Part shown: positions 42,862 to 55,374 of the stretch, in pieces
How positions within the stretch are numbered: position 1 is the first letter of the stretch
Layout of the letters: every line of letters starts with the position of its first letter
From: Lichenicola cladoniae
Lineage (GTDB): Bacteria; Pseudomonadota; Alphaproteobacteria; Acetobacterales; Acetobacteraceae
Length of the DNA: 64,000 bases
NCBI RefSeq assembly: GCF_013201075.1
Contig: NZ_CP053708.1
Span: 1,863,501-1,927,500, forward strand
Direction: 5' to 3'
Notes under the pieces: model-generated
Told to the model about the DNA's origin: nothing
The model's input: the letters and a program-made list of their open reading frames with translations, nothing else
The model's database searches: none
Position numbers and translations under genes: made by a program

Positions 42862-45006
42862 TCAGCCGGACGAAAGTGTCCGTACGGCATCAGTCCGCCC
42901 GAATAGCGCCAGCAGCGGGCGCACCGCCTGGCCCCGTGGCGAGGTAAGCTGCGGATCACGCTGCAGCAGCCGTTCCGCATCTTGCCAGGCGCGTCGCACC
43001 AGCCGGTCGAAGTCGGTCCCGCGGGCCAGCCGGAAGCCGGGCAGCCCGGACTGGCGCCGTCCCATCAGGTCGCCGCCGCCGCGGATGCGGTAATCCTCGT
43101 CGGCGATCACGAAACCGTCCTCGGTGTCACGCAGCAGCGCCAGCCGCCGCCGCGCGGTCGCCCCAAGCGCCTCGTCATGCAGCAGCAGGCAGTAGCTCAC
43201 CTCGTGTCCGCGCCCGACACGGCCGCGCAGCTGGTGGAGCTGGGCCAGCCCGAAGCGCTCGGCATGCTCGATCACCATCACCGTGGCGGTCGGGATATCG
43301 ACCCCGACCTCGATGACGGTGGTGGCGACCAGGATGCGGGTGCGGCCGGCGGCGAACGCGTCCAGCGAGGCCTGGCGCAGGTCGGCGTCCTGCTGTCCGT
43401 GCGCCAGCCCGACCAGCCCTGGAAAGCGTTCATCCAGCGCGGCATGCCGGGCCTGGGCGGCGGCGAGGTCTACCAGTTCGCTCTCCTGCACCAGCGGGCA
43501 CACCCAGAACACCTGCGCCCCAGCCTCGATCGCGCGGGCGATCGCCGCCAGCATTCCGGCCTGAGCCGACAGGCTGTGCAGCGTGGTGCGGATCGGCAGC
43601 CGCCCGGCCGGCTTCTCGTCCAGCCGGCTCACCTGCATCTCGCCATACTGGGTCAGCAGCACCGTGCGCGGGATCGGCGTCGCGGTCATGACCAGCACGT
43701 CGGTGGCAGCCCCCTTGTCGCCCAGCATCAGCCGCTGCTCGACCCCGAAGCGGTGCTGCTCGTCGATCACCGCCAAGGCGAGGTCGTGGAACACCACGCC
43801 CTCCTGGAACAGCGCGTGCGTACCGACCACCAGCGGTACCTCGCCGGTCTCGAGCAGGCGCCGCACGCTGCGCTTGGCGCCGATCTTCAGGCTTCCGGTC
43901 AGCAGGGCCACCGGCACCGGCGACAGCCGGCTCAACGTGATGTGGTGCTGGCGGGCGAGGATCTCGGTCGGCACCATCAGGCAGGCCTGGGCGCCGGCCT
44001 CCACCGCCCGCAGCATCGCCAGCAGCGCCACCAGGGTCTTGCCGGAGCCGACATCGCCCTGCAGCAGGCGCAGCATCCGGGTCGGCTGCGACAGGTCGCC
44101 GTCGATCTCGGCGAGCGCGCGGCGCTGCGCGTTGGTGGGCGTGTAGCCGAACCGGGCCAGTGCCTCACGCCGCAGCCGATCGTCGCCGGCCAGCGCACGG
44201 CCGGCGCGGTTGCGGGCGACGAGGCGGGCCTGTCCGATCGCCAGCTGGTCGGCCAGCAGTTCGTCGCAGCCGAGCCGGTCACGCGCTGCCGCCTCGCGCG
44301 CCATGTCGCCGTCGGGGGTGTGCACGAGACGCAACGCGCCCCCGAAGCTGGGCCAGGCCTGGCGCCGCACCAGTTCCGGATCCAGCCATTCCGGCAGTTC
44401 GGGCAGGCGCCCCAGGGCTGCCCGCATGGCACGCCCGAGCATCCGGTTGGAAAGCCCGGCCGTCAGCGGCCATACCGGGTCGATCCCGGGGATCGCGGCG
44501 TCGGTCAGCACGGCCGACGTGCCCAGCGGCACCACGTGCTCCGGATGCGACATGCTCAGCCGGTTGCCGTACGCCTCGAGGATTCCCGAGATCGCCACGT
44601 GCTGCCCGACCGCAAGCTGGCGGGCCTGGTACGGGCTGAAGAACACCAGCTCGACGGTGCCGGTGCCGTCTCCCGCATGCACCCGCCAGGGCTGGCGCGG
44701 CCGGCCCGGCCGTTCGATGCGCTGGATGGTCACGGCCAGGGTGGCGATGCGGCCGGGCTCGGCAGCGAGAAGGGTCGGGCGGTAGCGCCTGTCGATCGTG
44801 CTGTCCGGCAGATGGAACAGCAGGTCGATCACTTTGGTGCCACCGGTGGCGCGGGCGATCAGGCCGGCTATGCCGGGTCCGACGCCGGGAAGGCTGGTGA
44901 TGCTGGCGAGAAGCGGTGCCAGCTGGGACGCGAACGGGACGGAAGCGGGGCGGTGGGAGCCTGATGGAGAGACGCCGGGACCGGCGACCGGTGTTGCTGA
45001 TGCCAC
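42862..45006 (-). CDS. recG: ATP-dependent DNA helicase RecG
   Basis: 714 residues, usual size. A wedge/OB domain at the N-terminus (about residues 40-190, RIATLAVTIQRIERPGRPRQPWRVHAGDGTGTVELVFFSPYQ) is followed by helicase motifs: LLQGDVGSGKTLVALLAML (Walker A, about 318-336), VIDEQHRFGVEQR (DEQH, about 422-434), MTATPIPRTVLLTQYGEMQVS, VATTVIEVGVDIPTAT and HQLRGRVGRGHE (motif VI, about 600-611). RecG remodels stalled replication forks and Holliday junctions. Divergent from sdhE-mfd, an arrangement conserved in many alphaproteobacteria. Confidence 0.97.
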   Translation of the reverse strand: MASATPVAGPGVSPSGSHRPASVPFASQLAPLLASITSLPGVGPGIAGLIARATGGTKVIDLLFHLPDSTIDRRYRPTLLAAEPGRIATLAVTIQRIERPGRPRQPWRVHAGDGTGTVELVFFSPYQARQLAVGQHVAISGILEAYGNRLSMSHPEHVVPLGTSAVLTDAAIPGIDPVWPLTAGLSNRMLGRAMRAALGRLPELPEWLDPELVRRQAWPSFGGALRLVHTPDGDMAREAAARDRLGCDELLADQLAIGQARLVARNRAGRALAGDDRLRREALARFGYTPTNAQRRALAEIDGDLSQPTRMLRLLQGDVGSGKTLVALLAMLRAVEAGAQACLMVPTEILARQHHITLSRLSPVPVALLTGSLKIGAKRSVRRLLETGEVPLVVGTHALFQEGVVFHDLALAVIDEQHRFGVEQRLMLGDKGAATDVLVMTATPIPRTVLLTQYGEMQVSRLDEKPAGRLPIRTTLHSLSAQAGMLAAIARAIEAGAQVFWVCPLVQESELVDLAAAQARHAALDERFPGLVGLAHGQQDADLRQASLDAFAAGRTRILVATTVIEVGVDIPTATVMVIEHAERFGLAQLHQLRGRVGRGHEVSYCLLLHDEALGATARRRLALLRDTEDGFVIADEDYRIRGGGDLMGRRQSGLPGFRLARGTDFDRLVRRAWQDAERLLQRDPQLTSPRGQAVRPLLALFGRTDAVRTLSSG

Positions 45007-45061
45007 GCGATTCAGAAGCCTTTCGGGCCGACGGGCTGACAGGGCCCGGGTGCGCCGCTAT

Positions 45062-45408
45062 ATGACAACCCGCGCCATGCAACCATACGCCAGTCCCCCC
45101 GAGTCCGTCCCGGATCCCGATCCGTCCTCGCCGCCGCTTCTCGATTCGAGACGGCGGCGCATCCTGTTCCGCGCGACCCATCGCGGCACCCACGAGACCG
45201 ACGTGCTGATCGGTGGCTTCGTAACGCCGCGGATCGCCGGCTTCGACGATGCCGAGCTCGACGCGCTCGAGGAACTGATGGAACTGCCCGATGTCGACCT
45301 GGCCGACTGGCTGATGGGACGCCTGCCGATCCCGCCCGAATGCGATACGCCGATGCTCCGGGCGGTCGAGGCGGCGGCACGGACGCGGTCCCTGTCCGGG
45401 TTGAAGCG

Positions 45409-45412
<4 letters not shown>
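45062..45412 (+). CDS. sdhE: Succinate dehydrogenase assembly factor 2 / SdhE
   Basis: 116 residues from ATG 45062, slightly long because of a proline-rich N-terminus (about 25 residues); ATG 45077 is an alternative. The SdhE core is LDSRRRRILFRATHRGTHETDVLIGGFVTPRIAGFDDAELDALEELMELPDVDLADWLMG. The conserved RGxxE-type segment (HRGTHETD) binds the flavoprotein subunit and promotes covalent flavinylation of SdhA/FrdA. The gene is between recG and mfd and its stop overlaps the likely TTG start of mfd, a conserved linkage. Confidence 0.93.
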
Positions 45413-48921
<3,509 letters not shown>

Positions 48922-48993
48922 CCGTTCCCGTTCCGGTCGTTACGGTGATGGTCTAGCACGGCCGGGCTGCGCTATAACGCCCGTATCGCTTCC

Positions 48994-49758
48994 ATGTGGG
49001 ATTTGTGTGTGCTCCAGAACCGTCGCGTCGTCGTTGTCCTGCCCGCCTACAACGCGGCGAGGACGCTGGAGCAGACTTGCCGTGAGATCCCCAGGGATAT
49101 CGTCGACGACATCATCCTGACCGACGATGCCAGCCGGGATGGCACCGTGGAGCTGGCCCGGTCGCTCGGTTTGCACACGATCCGCCACGACCGGAACCGC
49201 GGCTACGGTGGCAACCAGAAAACCTGTTACGCTGCAGCATTGGAGCGCGGTGCCGACATCGTCGTGATGCTGCACCCCGATTACCAGTATACGCCGAAAC
49301 TCATCGCGGCGATGGCCGCCATGCTGGTGTCCGACCAATACGATGCCGTCCTTGCCTCGCGGATCCTTGGACGTGGGGCGATCGCCGGCGGCATGCCGCG
49401 CTACAAGTACGTGGCGAACCGCGGTCTGACCCTGGTCCAGAACATCCTCATGCAGGCAAAGCTATCGGAGTATCACAGCGGCTATCGGGCCTGGACCAGA
49501 CAGGTTCTGGAACGTCTGCCGCTCGATCGCTGCTCCGATGATTTCGTGTTCGACAACCAGATGCTGGCGCAGGCGCTGCATCACGGGTTTCGGATCGGCG
49601 AGATTTCCTGCCCCACGCATTACTTCGCGGAGGCTTCGTCGATCAACCTGAAGCGCAGCGTGGTCTATGGGCTCGGCGTGCTCCGGACGTCCGCACAATA
49701 CCGTCTGCATCACATGAAGCTTCGGCATGACCGGTTGTTCGATGCCGTCCCGGACTGA
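48994..49758 (+). CDS. Family 2 glycosyltransferase (polyprenyl-phosphate-sugar type)
   Basis: 254 residues. GT-A fold: VVVVLPAYNAARTLEQT (about residues 12-28), DDIILTDDASRDGTVELA (donor-binding Asp, about 38-55), HDRNRGYGGNQKTCYAAAL, GADIVVMLHPDYQYTPKLI (variant DxD as H-P-D) and a SRILGRGAIAGGMPRYKYVANRGLT segment. SGYRAWTRQVLERLP and DFVFDNQMLAQAL follow. This is the dolichol/undecaprenyl-phosphate mannosyl/glucosyl transferase-like group that acts early in surface glycan synthesis. The start used is ATG 48994; GTG 49006 is an alternative. The next gene overlaps its end. Confidence 0.92.
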   Translation: MWDLCVLQNRRVVVVLPAYNAARTLEQTCREIPRDIVDDIILTDDASRDGTVELARSLGLHTIRHDRNRGYGGNQKTCYAAALERGADIVVMLHPDYQYTPKLIAAMAAMLVSDQYDAVLASRILGRGAIAGGMPRYKYVANRGLTLVQNILMQAKLSEYHSGYRAWTRQVLERLPLDRCSDDFVFDNQMLAQALHHGFRIGEISCPTHYFAEASSINLKRSVVYGLGVLRTSAQYRLHHMKLRHDRLFDAVPD

Positions 49759-50551
49759 GCCGGTGAACAGCCCAGCCATCCGGACCGATTCAACCGCCCG
49801 GTCGTCCGGAGCATTCGCAATACGCGTCGCCTTGGCAGTAGTCCTTCTCCTGGTGGTCGTGGCCGGGATCGTTGGAATACGGGTCTGGCCGCATCGGTTC
49901 GCCCACGGCCTGAGCACGATGATCGAGATGGGTCGCAGCTTCGGCGCTGTCGGGTGGTTGCTGGCCGCGTTGATCCAGATCCTGATCGCCTTGTGCGGGA
50001 TACTGCCGGCGTCCGTCGGCGCACTCGCTGCCGGAATGCTCTACGGGATCGTGCCCGGCTTCCTGCTGTCAGGCGTGGCGACGCTGATCGGCGCGGCACT
50101 CGCGTTCATGCTGACGCGGTCGCTGTTCCGGCCATTCATCGCCCGGACGTTGCTGCGCTGGCCGCGGATCGGCCGGCTCGACGATGCGGTGGCGCAGGAC
50201 GGCTGGCGCCTGGTGTGCCTGCTGCGTATTTCGCCCATCATGCCATTCGCCGTCACCAGTTATGCGCTCGGCCTGACATCGCTCCGTATGCGGCAATACA
50301 TGATCGGCACACTGGCCTCGCTTCCAGCGCTGCTTGGCTATGTAGTGCTTGGAAAACTTGCGGGAGCTGGCCTGAGCGCGCTCTCGACCCGCCAAGCCCA
50401 GCCACTTCGGTGGATCCTGCTTGCCCTGGCGATTGCTGCAACCGCGCTCCTGACGCTGCGGCTAGGACGGATCATCGCTAGGATCATGCAATTGCCGACT
50501 GTTCCCCGGGCGGCACAGGAGCCAGATACTCAACGGCACGTTATCCTATGA
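49742..50551 (+). CDS. VTT-domain (TVP38/TMEM64/DedA-like) membrane protein
   Basis: 269 residues from ATG 49742 (17-base overlap with the GT2 gene); GTG 49763 is an alternative. A hydrophobic first segment (IRVALAVVLLLVVVAGIVGI) and the VTT core follow: LIQILIALCGILPASVGALAAGMLYGIVPGFLLSGVATLIGAALAFML. Then come RISPIMPFAVTSYALGLTSLRMRQYMIGTLASLPALLGYVVLGKLAG and a C-terminal segment LRWILLALAIAATALLTLRLG. DedA-type proteins are lipid or undecaprenyl-phosphate scramblases/transporters. The position next to a GT2 enzyme suggests recycling of a lipid carrier. The next gene starts in its stop codon (ATGA). Confidence 0.85.
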   Translation: MPSRTEPVNSPAIRTDSTARSSGAFAIRVALAVVLLLVVVAGIVGIRVWPHRFAHGLSTMIEMGRSFGAVGWLLAALIQILIALCGILPASVGALAAGMLYGIVPGFLLSGVATLIGAALAFMLTRSLFRPFIARTLLRWPRIGRLDDAVAQDGWRLVCLLRISPIMPFAVTSYALGLTSLRMRQYMIGTLASLPALLGYVVLGKLAGAGLSALSTRQAQPLRWILLALAIAATALLTLRLGRIIARIMQLPTVPRAAQEPDTQRHVIL

Positions 50552-51828
50552 CACCTTTGACGTCTCCCAATCGTCGCGTCTGGGCGCTTCGCATTATCCT
50601 GCTGACGGTGTTCGCATTCTTTGTATGTATTCGCATGCCAGAAATCGTTCTGAAAGGCCGGTTCTGGGCGGAGGAAGGAAAATTCTTTTTCCACAATGCG
50701 TGGGTAATGCCACCGCTTCAAGCGCTGCTGGAGCCGGTAGGAGGATACCTGAACTTGGTGGCCAACGCCGCGACGCTGGCGGCTCGCTGGCTGATGCCTC
50801 TGCGTCTAGCTCCTTATCTTACAATAGCTGTCGCGTTAGTGTTCCAGCTAATGCCGCCGCTGCTGCTGCTGACCGCTCGCGACTCTTGGTTGCAAGAAGG
50901 AAGGATAAGGCTTTGTGGTTTACTGTTATTACTGTTGGTTCCAGCTTCGGAGGAAATCTGGCTACAAACTCTCCACAGTCAGTTCGAGCTGACGCTTAGT
51001 TGTGCCATCATCTTAACGTTAGAAACCGATTCCGGACGGATGCCGTTATCGAGACGAGGTTTTGGGCAGGCGGGGATCCTTCTGTTAGCGCCCCTTTGCG
51101 GCCCCGGCGCGATTGTACTGGTGCCGCTATTTTTCATGCGCGCCATACTCGATCAGTCGGGGTCGCGCCTGATCCAAGCGTTCGTCCTTTCGGTTGGTAG
51201 CGTTATCCAGTTGCTTCTGTTCTTCCATGCGATTCCTGGTAGAGGCTATAAGCTGGAGCCCGTATCGTTGCTCTGTGTCTTTGCAATTCGGCATTTGGCG
51301 GTTCCGTTTCTCGGTCTTCCGCAGGCCGAAACAGTCGCCGGGGTCGTGCGAGCAAGCTTGTCCAGCGGTCATCTTCCGTGGCTTGCGGTGCTATTGCCGT
51401 TGTTGTTGTTCGTGCCGTTCTCCATCGCCACACTCGGTACCCGTAGAACCCGTCCAGCATTCTGGCTACTGGCAGCCGGCGGCTTCACGGCGTTGGCGTC
51501 TTACTTCGGTGCGATCGGCGGGACGATTGCACTTATCGACGTGCATTTTGGAGAGCGCTACGTGTTCGTGCCGCAGGCACTTTTTAGCCTGGCGTTCCTT
51601 GCGTTTGCGGCAACTGGCAATGCCAAGCTTGCAGGCATCGCTCGGGTCGCAGTGCTTTGGCTCATCGTAGTTGGTGCGACCAATTTCTTCTGGACGTGGC
51701 CTCTGATCAGCAACGGCCCGTCGTGGCGATCCGAGATCAGCAAATGGCAGAGTGACCCGACGCGTTTTATAGAACTATGGCCGGATGGTTGGACGATGAC
51801 GCTGGAAGCCCCACGCACTTCCAAGTAA
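50548..51828 (+). CDS. Polytopic membrane protein of unknown function, glycan locus
   Basis: 426 residues with about ten to eleven membrane segments, starting at ATG 50548 in the stop of the previous gene. After the first segment (IILLTVFAFFVCI) comes GRFWAEEGKFFFHNAW, a periplasmic motif with acidic residues where GT-C glycosyltransferases and related membrane proteins carry their catalytic or ligand-binding loop. A late SYFGAIGGTIALIDVHFGERYVFVPQALFSLAFLAFA contains an ERYVFV segment similar to the RYxxP-type motif of such proteins. Base composition falls noticeably from this gene onward, unlike mfd or the GT2 gene. It may be a GT-C-like enzyme but no full motif is seen. Confidence 0.75.
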   Translation: MTPLTSPNRRVWALRIILLTVFAFFVCIRMPEIVLKGRFWAEEGKFFFHNAWVMPPLQALLEPVGGYLNLVANAATLAARWLMPLRLAPYLTIAVALVFQLMPPLLLLTARDSWLQEGRIRLCGLLLLLLVPASEEIWLQTLHSQFELTLSCAIILTLETDSGRMPLSRRGFGQAGILLLAPLCGPGAIVLVPLFFMRAILDQSGSRLIQAFVLSVGSVIQLLLFFHAIPGRGYKLEPVSLLCVFAIRHLAVPFLGLPQAETVAGVVRASLSSGHLPWLAVLLPLLLFVPFSIATLGTRRTRPAFWLLAAGGFTALASYFGAIGGTIALIDVHFGERYVFVPQALFSLAFLAFAATGNAKLAGIARVAVLWLIVVGATNFFWTWPLISNGPSWRSEISKWQSDPTRFIELWPDGWTMTLEAPRTSK

Positions 51829-51912
51829 CGTTGCTGCATCGCGTCCCCGAGTTAGCTACTTGGGAGCAAATCTTTCTGTCAGATTTTACAAGGGAGATCT
51901 GCATCCATAGGC

Positions 51913-52735
51913 TCATTGAAGTTTTGTAAACCATGACAGGCGCTCCGTAGATACGAAGGCGTGATTCCAACTCTCGGGATGATACACGACATCTGATCCG
52001 ATAACGGGTGTGCCTCCGGCCATGGGGCGGACGTCTGTGTAACGATTAAGCCTAACCAACTGGTTCAAGCTTTCAATATCCGCGTTTGGCAGGATTTCGA
52101 TGAAAATGATCGGCCGGTAGCGGCGGGTTGTCCATGTTGTGCCCGCCAGTAACGCTGTTTCATGGCCCTCCACATCAACCTTGATCAGCGATAGTTGCCT
52201 TACAAACGGCGCAAGGTGCAGCATCGCCCGGTCCAACGTTCTGACAAGAACCGGATTGCTTGATGAGTGATTGGACTTGAAACTCGCCTCCAGCGAGGCA
52301 CTGGTTTCTACCAGACCGTGCTCCTGAGTTAGCATGTAGAGGTTAGAATATCCGTTCGAGTTGCTAAGCGCACACGTGATTGGCCTTATGCGTTTCTCAA
52401 GCTTGTTTCGACGGATATTATCGTGGAGCATGACAGAAATCGATGCTACAGGCTCGAATGCTAGGTCCTTGACCCGCAAAGAAGCCGAAGCTGCCAGCAA
52501 GGGAATAGAATCCGGTATTCGCACCGACGTCTATCACCAGCCCCGGCGAAGCGCGACATACCTTGAAAATATAGTCAGGCAGCGGACGTTCGAACGCCTG
52601 CCAGCCATCGAGGCCGATCTGACAAGCGACGAGATCTCGATCTTCGTGCTTATCAAGGATGAATCTTTGTAAATCAGCATTTAGAGGTAGGCTTACGGCA
52701 GTCTGTAACATCGTCTCTGACATGTTTCGATCCAC
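51913..52735 (-). pseudogene. FkbM-family methyltransferase, frameshifted
   Basis: Two overlapping minus-strand frames together make one FkbM protein. The first (from ATG 52735) gives MDRNMSETMLQTAV... and SAM motif I LVIDVGANTGFYSL. After a shift near 52497-52500 the second frame continues LLAASASLRVKDLAFEPVASISVMLHDNIRRNKL with motif II, then LIKVDVEGHETALLAG (FkbM signature), IFIEI and ends at 51913. One inserted base (minus strand CCTTGCTGG) explains the break. FkbM proteins methylate hydroxyls of sugars or polyketides. The break is either a real inactivation or a base-calling error, since the rest of the protein is undamaged. Confidence 0.8.
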
Positions 52736-52866
52736 CGTATGCCGTCAGAACAGTCTGACTTCAAAGTTGCTGCTCGTTGATGATGACACGGTCGGGCTGC
52801 TCACACGAGCCTGGCCCCGATCTCTGCTTCTGTCCTCAACGTGTACGCATTATCCTGACGTATCTT

Positions 52867-54342
52867 CTACTGTCCATGATAGAAAAACGTCACTATAGCT
52901 ACAGGTATCAAATATAAACCTGCGAGCCCAGCAACAGCCGTAGGAATGAGCAGAATACCTGGCTGGCCAGCATCGCGTGGTCCGAACCGCGGAAGCGCGA
53001 GTGCCACCAGTGGAATTAACGGGACTAGATACCGACCTTGCGGTCCGCTGATCCAATCATACCCGACCGGTGTGAAGCTGAGATATTGCGAAATGTAAAT
53101 TAAGAGGATCGTTATGAAGACTGCTGCAAGCAAAGCAAGCGTTTCTTGAGGCTGGCTTCCGTCCGTGTTTGATGCCCCAGCTAACGTCCCGGCGAGACAC
53201 GAAGCGCCGAGTGCCACCACCCAGAGCGTCATTAGCGTGGTCGGCAATACTAGGTTAAGCCAACCAAGTACACCCAAGAGCTGCGTAAAGACATCTCGAT
53301 TCATAAACATCGAGTGAATCGGAAGGCTAATGAAGAGCCAGGGTCGCGCCAGCAATACCGACAACTGCGCTCCCATGTCAGTGCGATCGAAGATCGCCGG
53401 GCGATTGCCCGGCCAAAGCGGACCAGCCTCTTCTGGCGCCCGTATCACCGGTGCTGCCGCGTAGTGGACGTTAAGCCACGTCCAGCCGATAGTGCATGCC
53501 AGAATCAAGGCAACTGTGCCTAACCTGATACCGAACCATGCTGGTAGCGGGCTGCGTCGTGATAGTTTCAGCGGTAGGAACAACAGAATGACAAGTGGGA
53601 GATAAGGGGGTTTAGCCAAGCTGATGCAGGCGACCAGAATTGCCACCGCCCAATAGGATGGCGATGCAGCGGGAGGCTGGTCTAGGCGGAGACGACTAGC
53701 GAAAGCGACGGCAAGTACTGCTGCGCCGATCAACAGCCCGTCCTGGTTAACTGACGCGGCCAAGGACAAGGTCGTGGGTAGCAGAAGGGTTGCAAACAAA
53801 AGCGCTCTGCCGCGCGTCGCCAAAGACAATGCGGCCGCCCCCATACAGAGCGTGAGAACCAGATTGATGAGGCGAGCAGCCATGAACGCCGCATATGCAC
53901 CAAAGCCACACAACTTGCAGATCCCTATCGCGACTGCGGCCGGGATATAGAAAATCGGAAAATAGCTGGCAATCGTGCCGATCTCATAGAAAGCATGCCG
54001 TCCGCCAAACCTAACCCGTCTCGACTCTTCCAGAGCGGCTCCGCTCATATGACTAGGCGTCAGATCATTCACGCGGATCTGCGAGATGATGACGTCCAGC
54101 AACGCGCTATCTCCTATTACTCCTTCACGTAGAATGCGCCTTCCGTCCGGTCGGATTTGTGTTTCGCGATGTCCGATCAGTTCACCGTGCAGCAGTGAGT
54201 CGGCCTTCATCACGTGCGGCGGTTCGTCTGGTATCTGTCCCAGAGGGGTGAGGGCTGCCAGGAATATGCCCAGAGGCAATGACAGCATCAAGAACAGCAG
54301 AACCAGGGGCTGCAGTAACGGGCGGTTTATCGTCAGGCGCAT
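52867..54342 (-). CDS. DUF2142 family polytopic membrane protein
   Basis: 491 residues with about twelve membrane segments. The periplasmic loop after the first segment contains LTPLGQIPDEPPHVMKADSLLHGEL, the DEP.H motif of DUF2142. A long loop (residues about 60-125) with SHMSG and RFGGRHAFYEIGTIASYFPIFYIP follows, and YDWISGPQGRYLVPLIPLVALAL near the end is the family's RY.LPL element. The family is a GT-C-like group of putative glycosyltransferases found in surface-polysaccharide loci. Base composition is lower in GC than the chromosome. The stop at 52867 leaves a 131-base gap to the frameshifted FkbM gene. Confidence 0.85.
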   Translation of the reverse strand: MRLTINRPLLQPLVLLFLMLSLPLGIFLAALTPLGQIPDEPPHVMKADSLLHGELIGHRETQIRPDGRRILREGVIGDSALLDVIISQIRVNDLTPSHMSGAALEESRRVRFGGRHAFYEIGTIASYFPIFYIPAAVAIGICKLCGFGAYAAFMAARLINLVLTLCMGAAALSLATRGRALLFATLLLPTTLSLAASVNQDGLLIGAAVLAVAFASRLRLDQPPAASPSYWAVAILVACISLAKPPYLPLVILLFLPLKLSRRSPLPAWFGIRLGTVALILACTIGWTWLNVHYAAAPVIRAPEEAGPLWPGNRPAIFDRTDMGAQLSVLLARPWLFISLPIHSMFMNRDVFTQLLGVLGWLNLVLPTTLMTLWVVALGASCLAGTLAGASNTDGSQPQETLALLAAVFITILLIYISQYLSFTPVGYDWISGPQGRYLVPLIPLVALALPRFGPRDAGQPGILLIPTAVAGLAGLYLIPVAIVTFFYHGQ

Positions 54343-54363
54343 CTGGTCCTGTTAACAGGCCTT

Positions 54364-55314
54364 CTAACGTAATGGCAACGGAACGTTGTTGACCATCAGC
54401 GTGCCCTGTTGCCAGGCGAGGTCCCAGTCGGACTGATCGCCCTGGCGGTGGGCCACCAGTTTCGCGAGGAACAACCCCGTGCGCAGGCGCTCCAGCCCGG
54501 GCGCGTTCGCGGCCTCGATCAGCGCATCGAAGCCTTGCGCGGTCAGGTGGCCCACGCCGGTGCCGGCATCCGGCGTGCTGGCGATGCTGGCCCGGCCGTG
54601 CCCCGACAGGGTCGTGGCGCCACGACGGGCGACCGCCTGCTCGATCGTCACGTCGACCGGGGCGCCGTGGCCGCCGGTGGCCGACAGCAGCGCCGGCAGT
54701 TCGCTGGCGGGCAGGGCCACGCGCACATCGAGCGATTCCGGAAACAGCCCGGCGGCGCGGTCGTTCGACACGGCGCCGTCAAGCATCCCGGTCAGGTGCG
54801 CCGTGCGTCCGTCGCCGGCCACGTGCAGCGCCAGGCGATGCGCGCCGAACCTGGTAGTGCCGGCACGGACCGATACGTCGGTCCAGGTGAAGTCGTAGCC
54901 GCCACCGGTCTGGACGCCATGCGCGAGCGGCCGCATCGCCGTCTGCAGTACCGCATCCGGGCAGGCGCCCGAATGTTGGGAGGATAGCGCGGTCAGCAAC
55001 GCGGCGGCGGCGGCGGTCGAGGCCTGCTCGAGTTGCGCCGGCCCGACCGAGGCGGCACCCTTGGCGTCGGCCCGCAGGCGCGCGGCGTGCAGGGATGGCG
55101 GGGTCGGCGAGCCGGTGCCCGGGATCGTCACCTCGAGCCGGCCTGCCTCGAAGCCACCGCCAGTCTCATGCAGGTTGGCACTGCCGGCGATGGCACATCC
55201 CCCCGGCAGGTCGAGATCGGCCGCCCGAGCCGGAGTTGGCGCGGCGATGGCGACCCAGGCGGCCAGGGCAGGCACAAGGATCGCGGCGAGGGCTGGTGTG
55301 GCATCGTTGATCAT
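54364..55314 (-). CDS. Secreted DUF2125-like protein
   Basis: 316 residues with a signal peptide (LAAILVPALAAWVAIAAPTPARA). The mature part is alternating beta/loop with repeats of short strands: LEVTIPGTGSPTPPSLHAARLRADAKG, YDFTWTDVSVRAGTTRFGAHRLALHV, VDVTIEQAVARRGATTLSGHGRASI and a WDLAWQQGTLMVNNVPLPLR end. The final LxVNNxPLPL strand and overall size resemble DUF2125/YdgA-like proteins of alphaproteobacteria. Function unknown. The GC content returns to the normal high value here, so the AT-rich glycan part ends just before it. Confidence 0.6.
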   Translation of the reverse strand: MINDATPALAAILVPALAAWVAIAAPTPARAADLDLPGGCAIAGSANLHETGGGFEAGRLEVTIPGTGSPTPPSLHAARLRADAKGAASVGPAQLEQASTAAAAALLTALSSQHSGACPDAVLQTAMRPLAHGVQTGGGYDFTWTDVSVRAGTTRFGAHRLALHVAGDGRTAHLTGMLDGAVSNDRAAGLFPESLDVRVALPASELPALLSATGGHGAPVDVTIEQAVARRGATTLSGHGRASIASTPDAGTGVGHLTAQGFDALIEAANAPGLERLRTGLFLAKLVAHRQGDQSDWDLAWQQGTLMVNNVPLPLR

Positions 55315-55374
55315 CGGGGACTAAGGGTGGCCCAGCCTCCACACGGTGGCAACTCGCCACGGTGGGGATGAACG

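Noticed and set aside
42982-44964. 660-codon open frame antisense to recG
   Set aside because: Shadow of the recG codon bias with no domain or ribosome-binding site.
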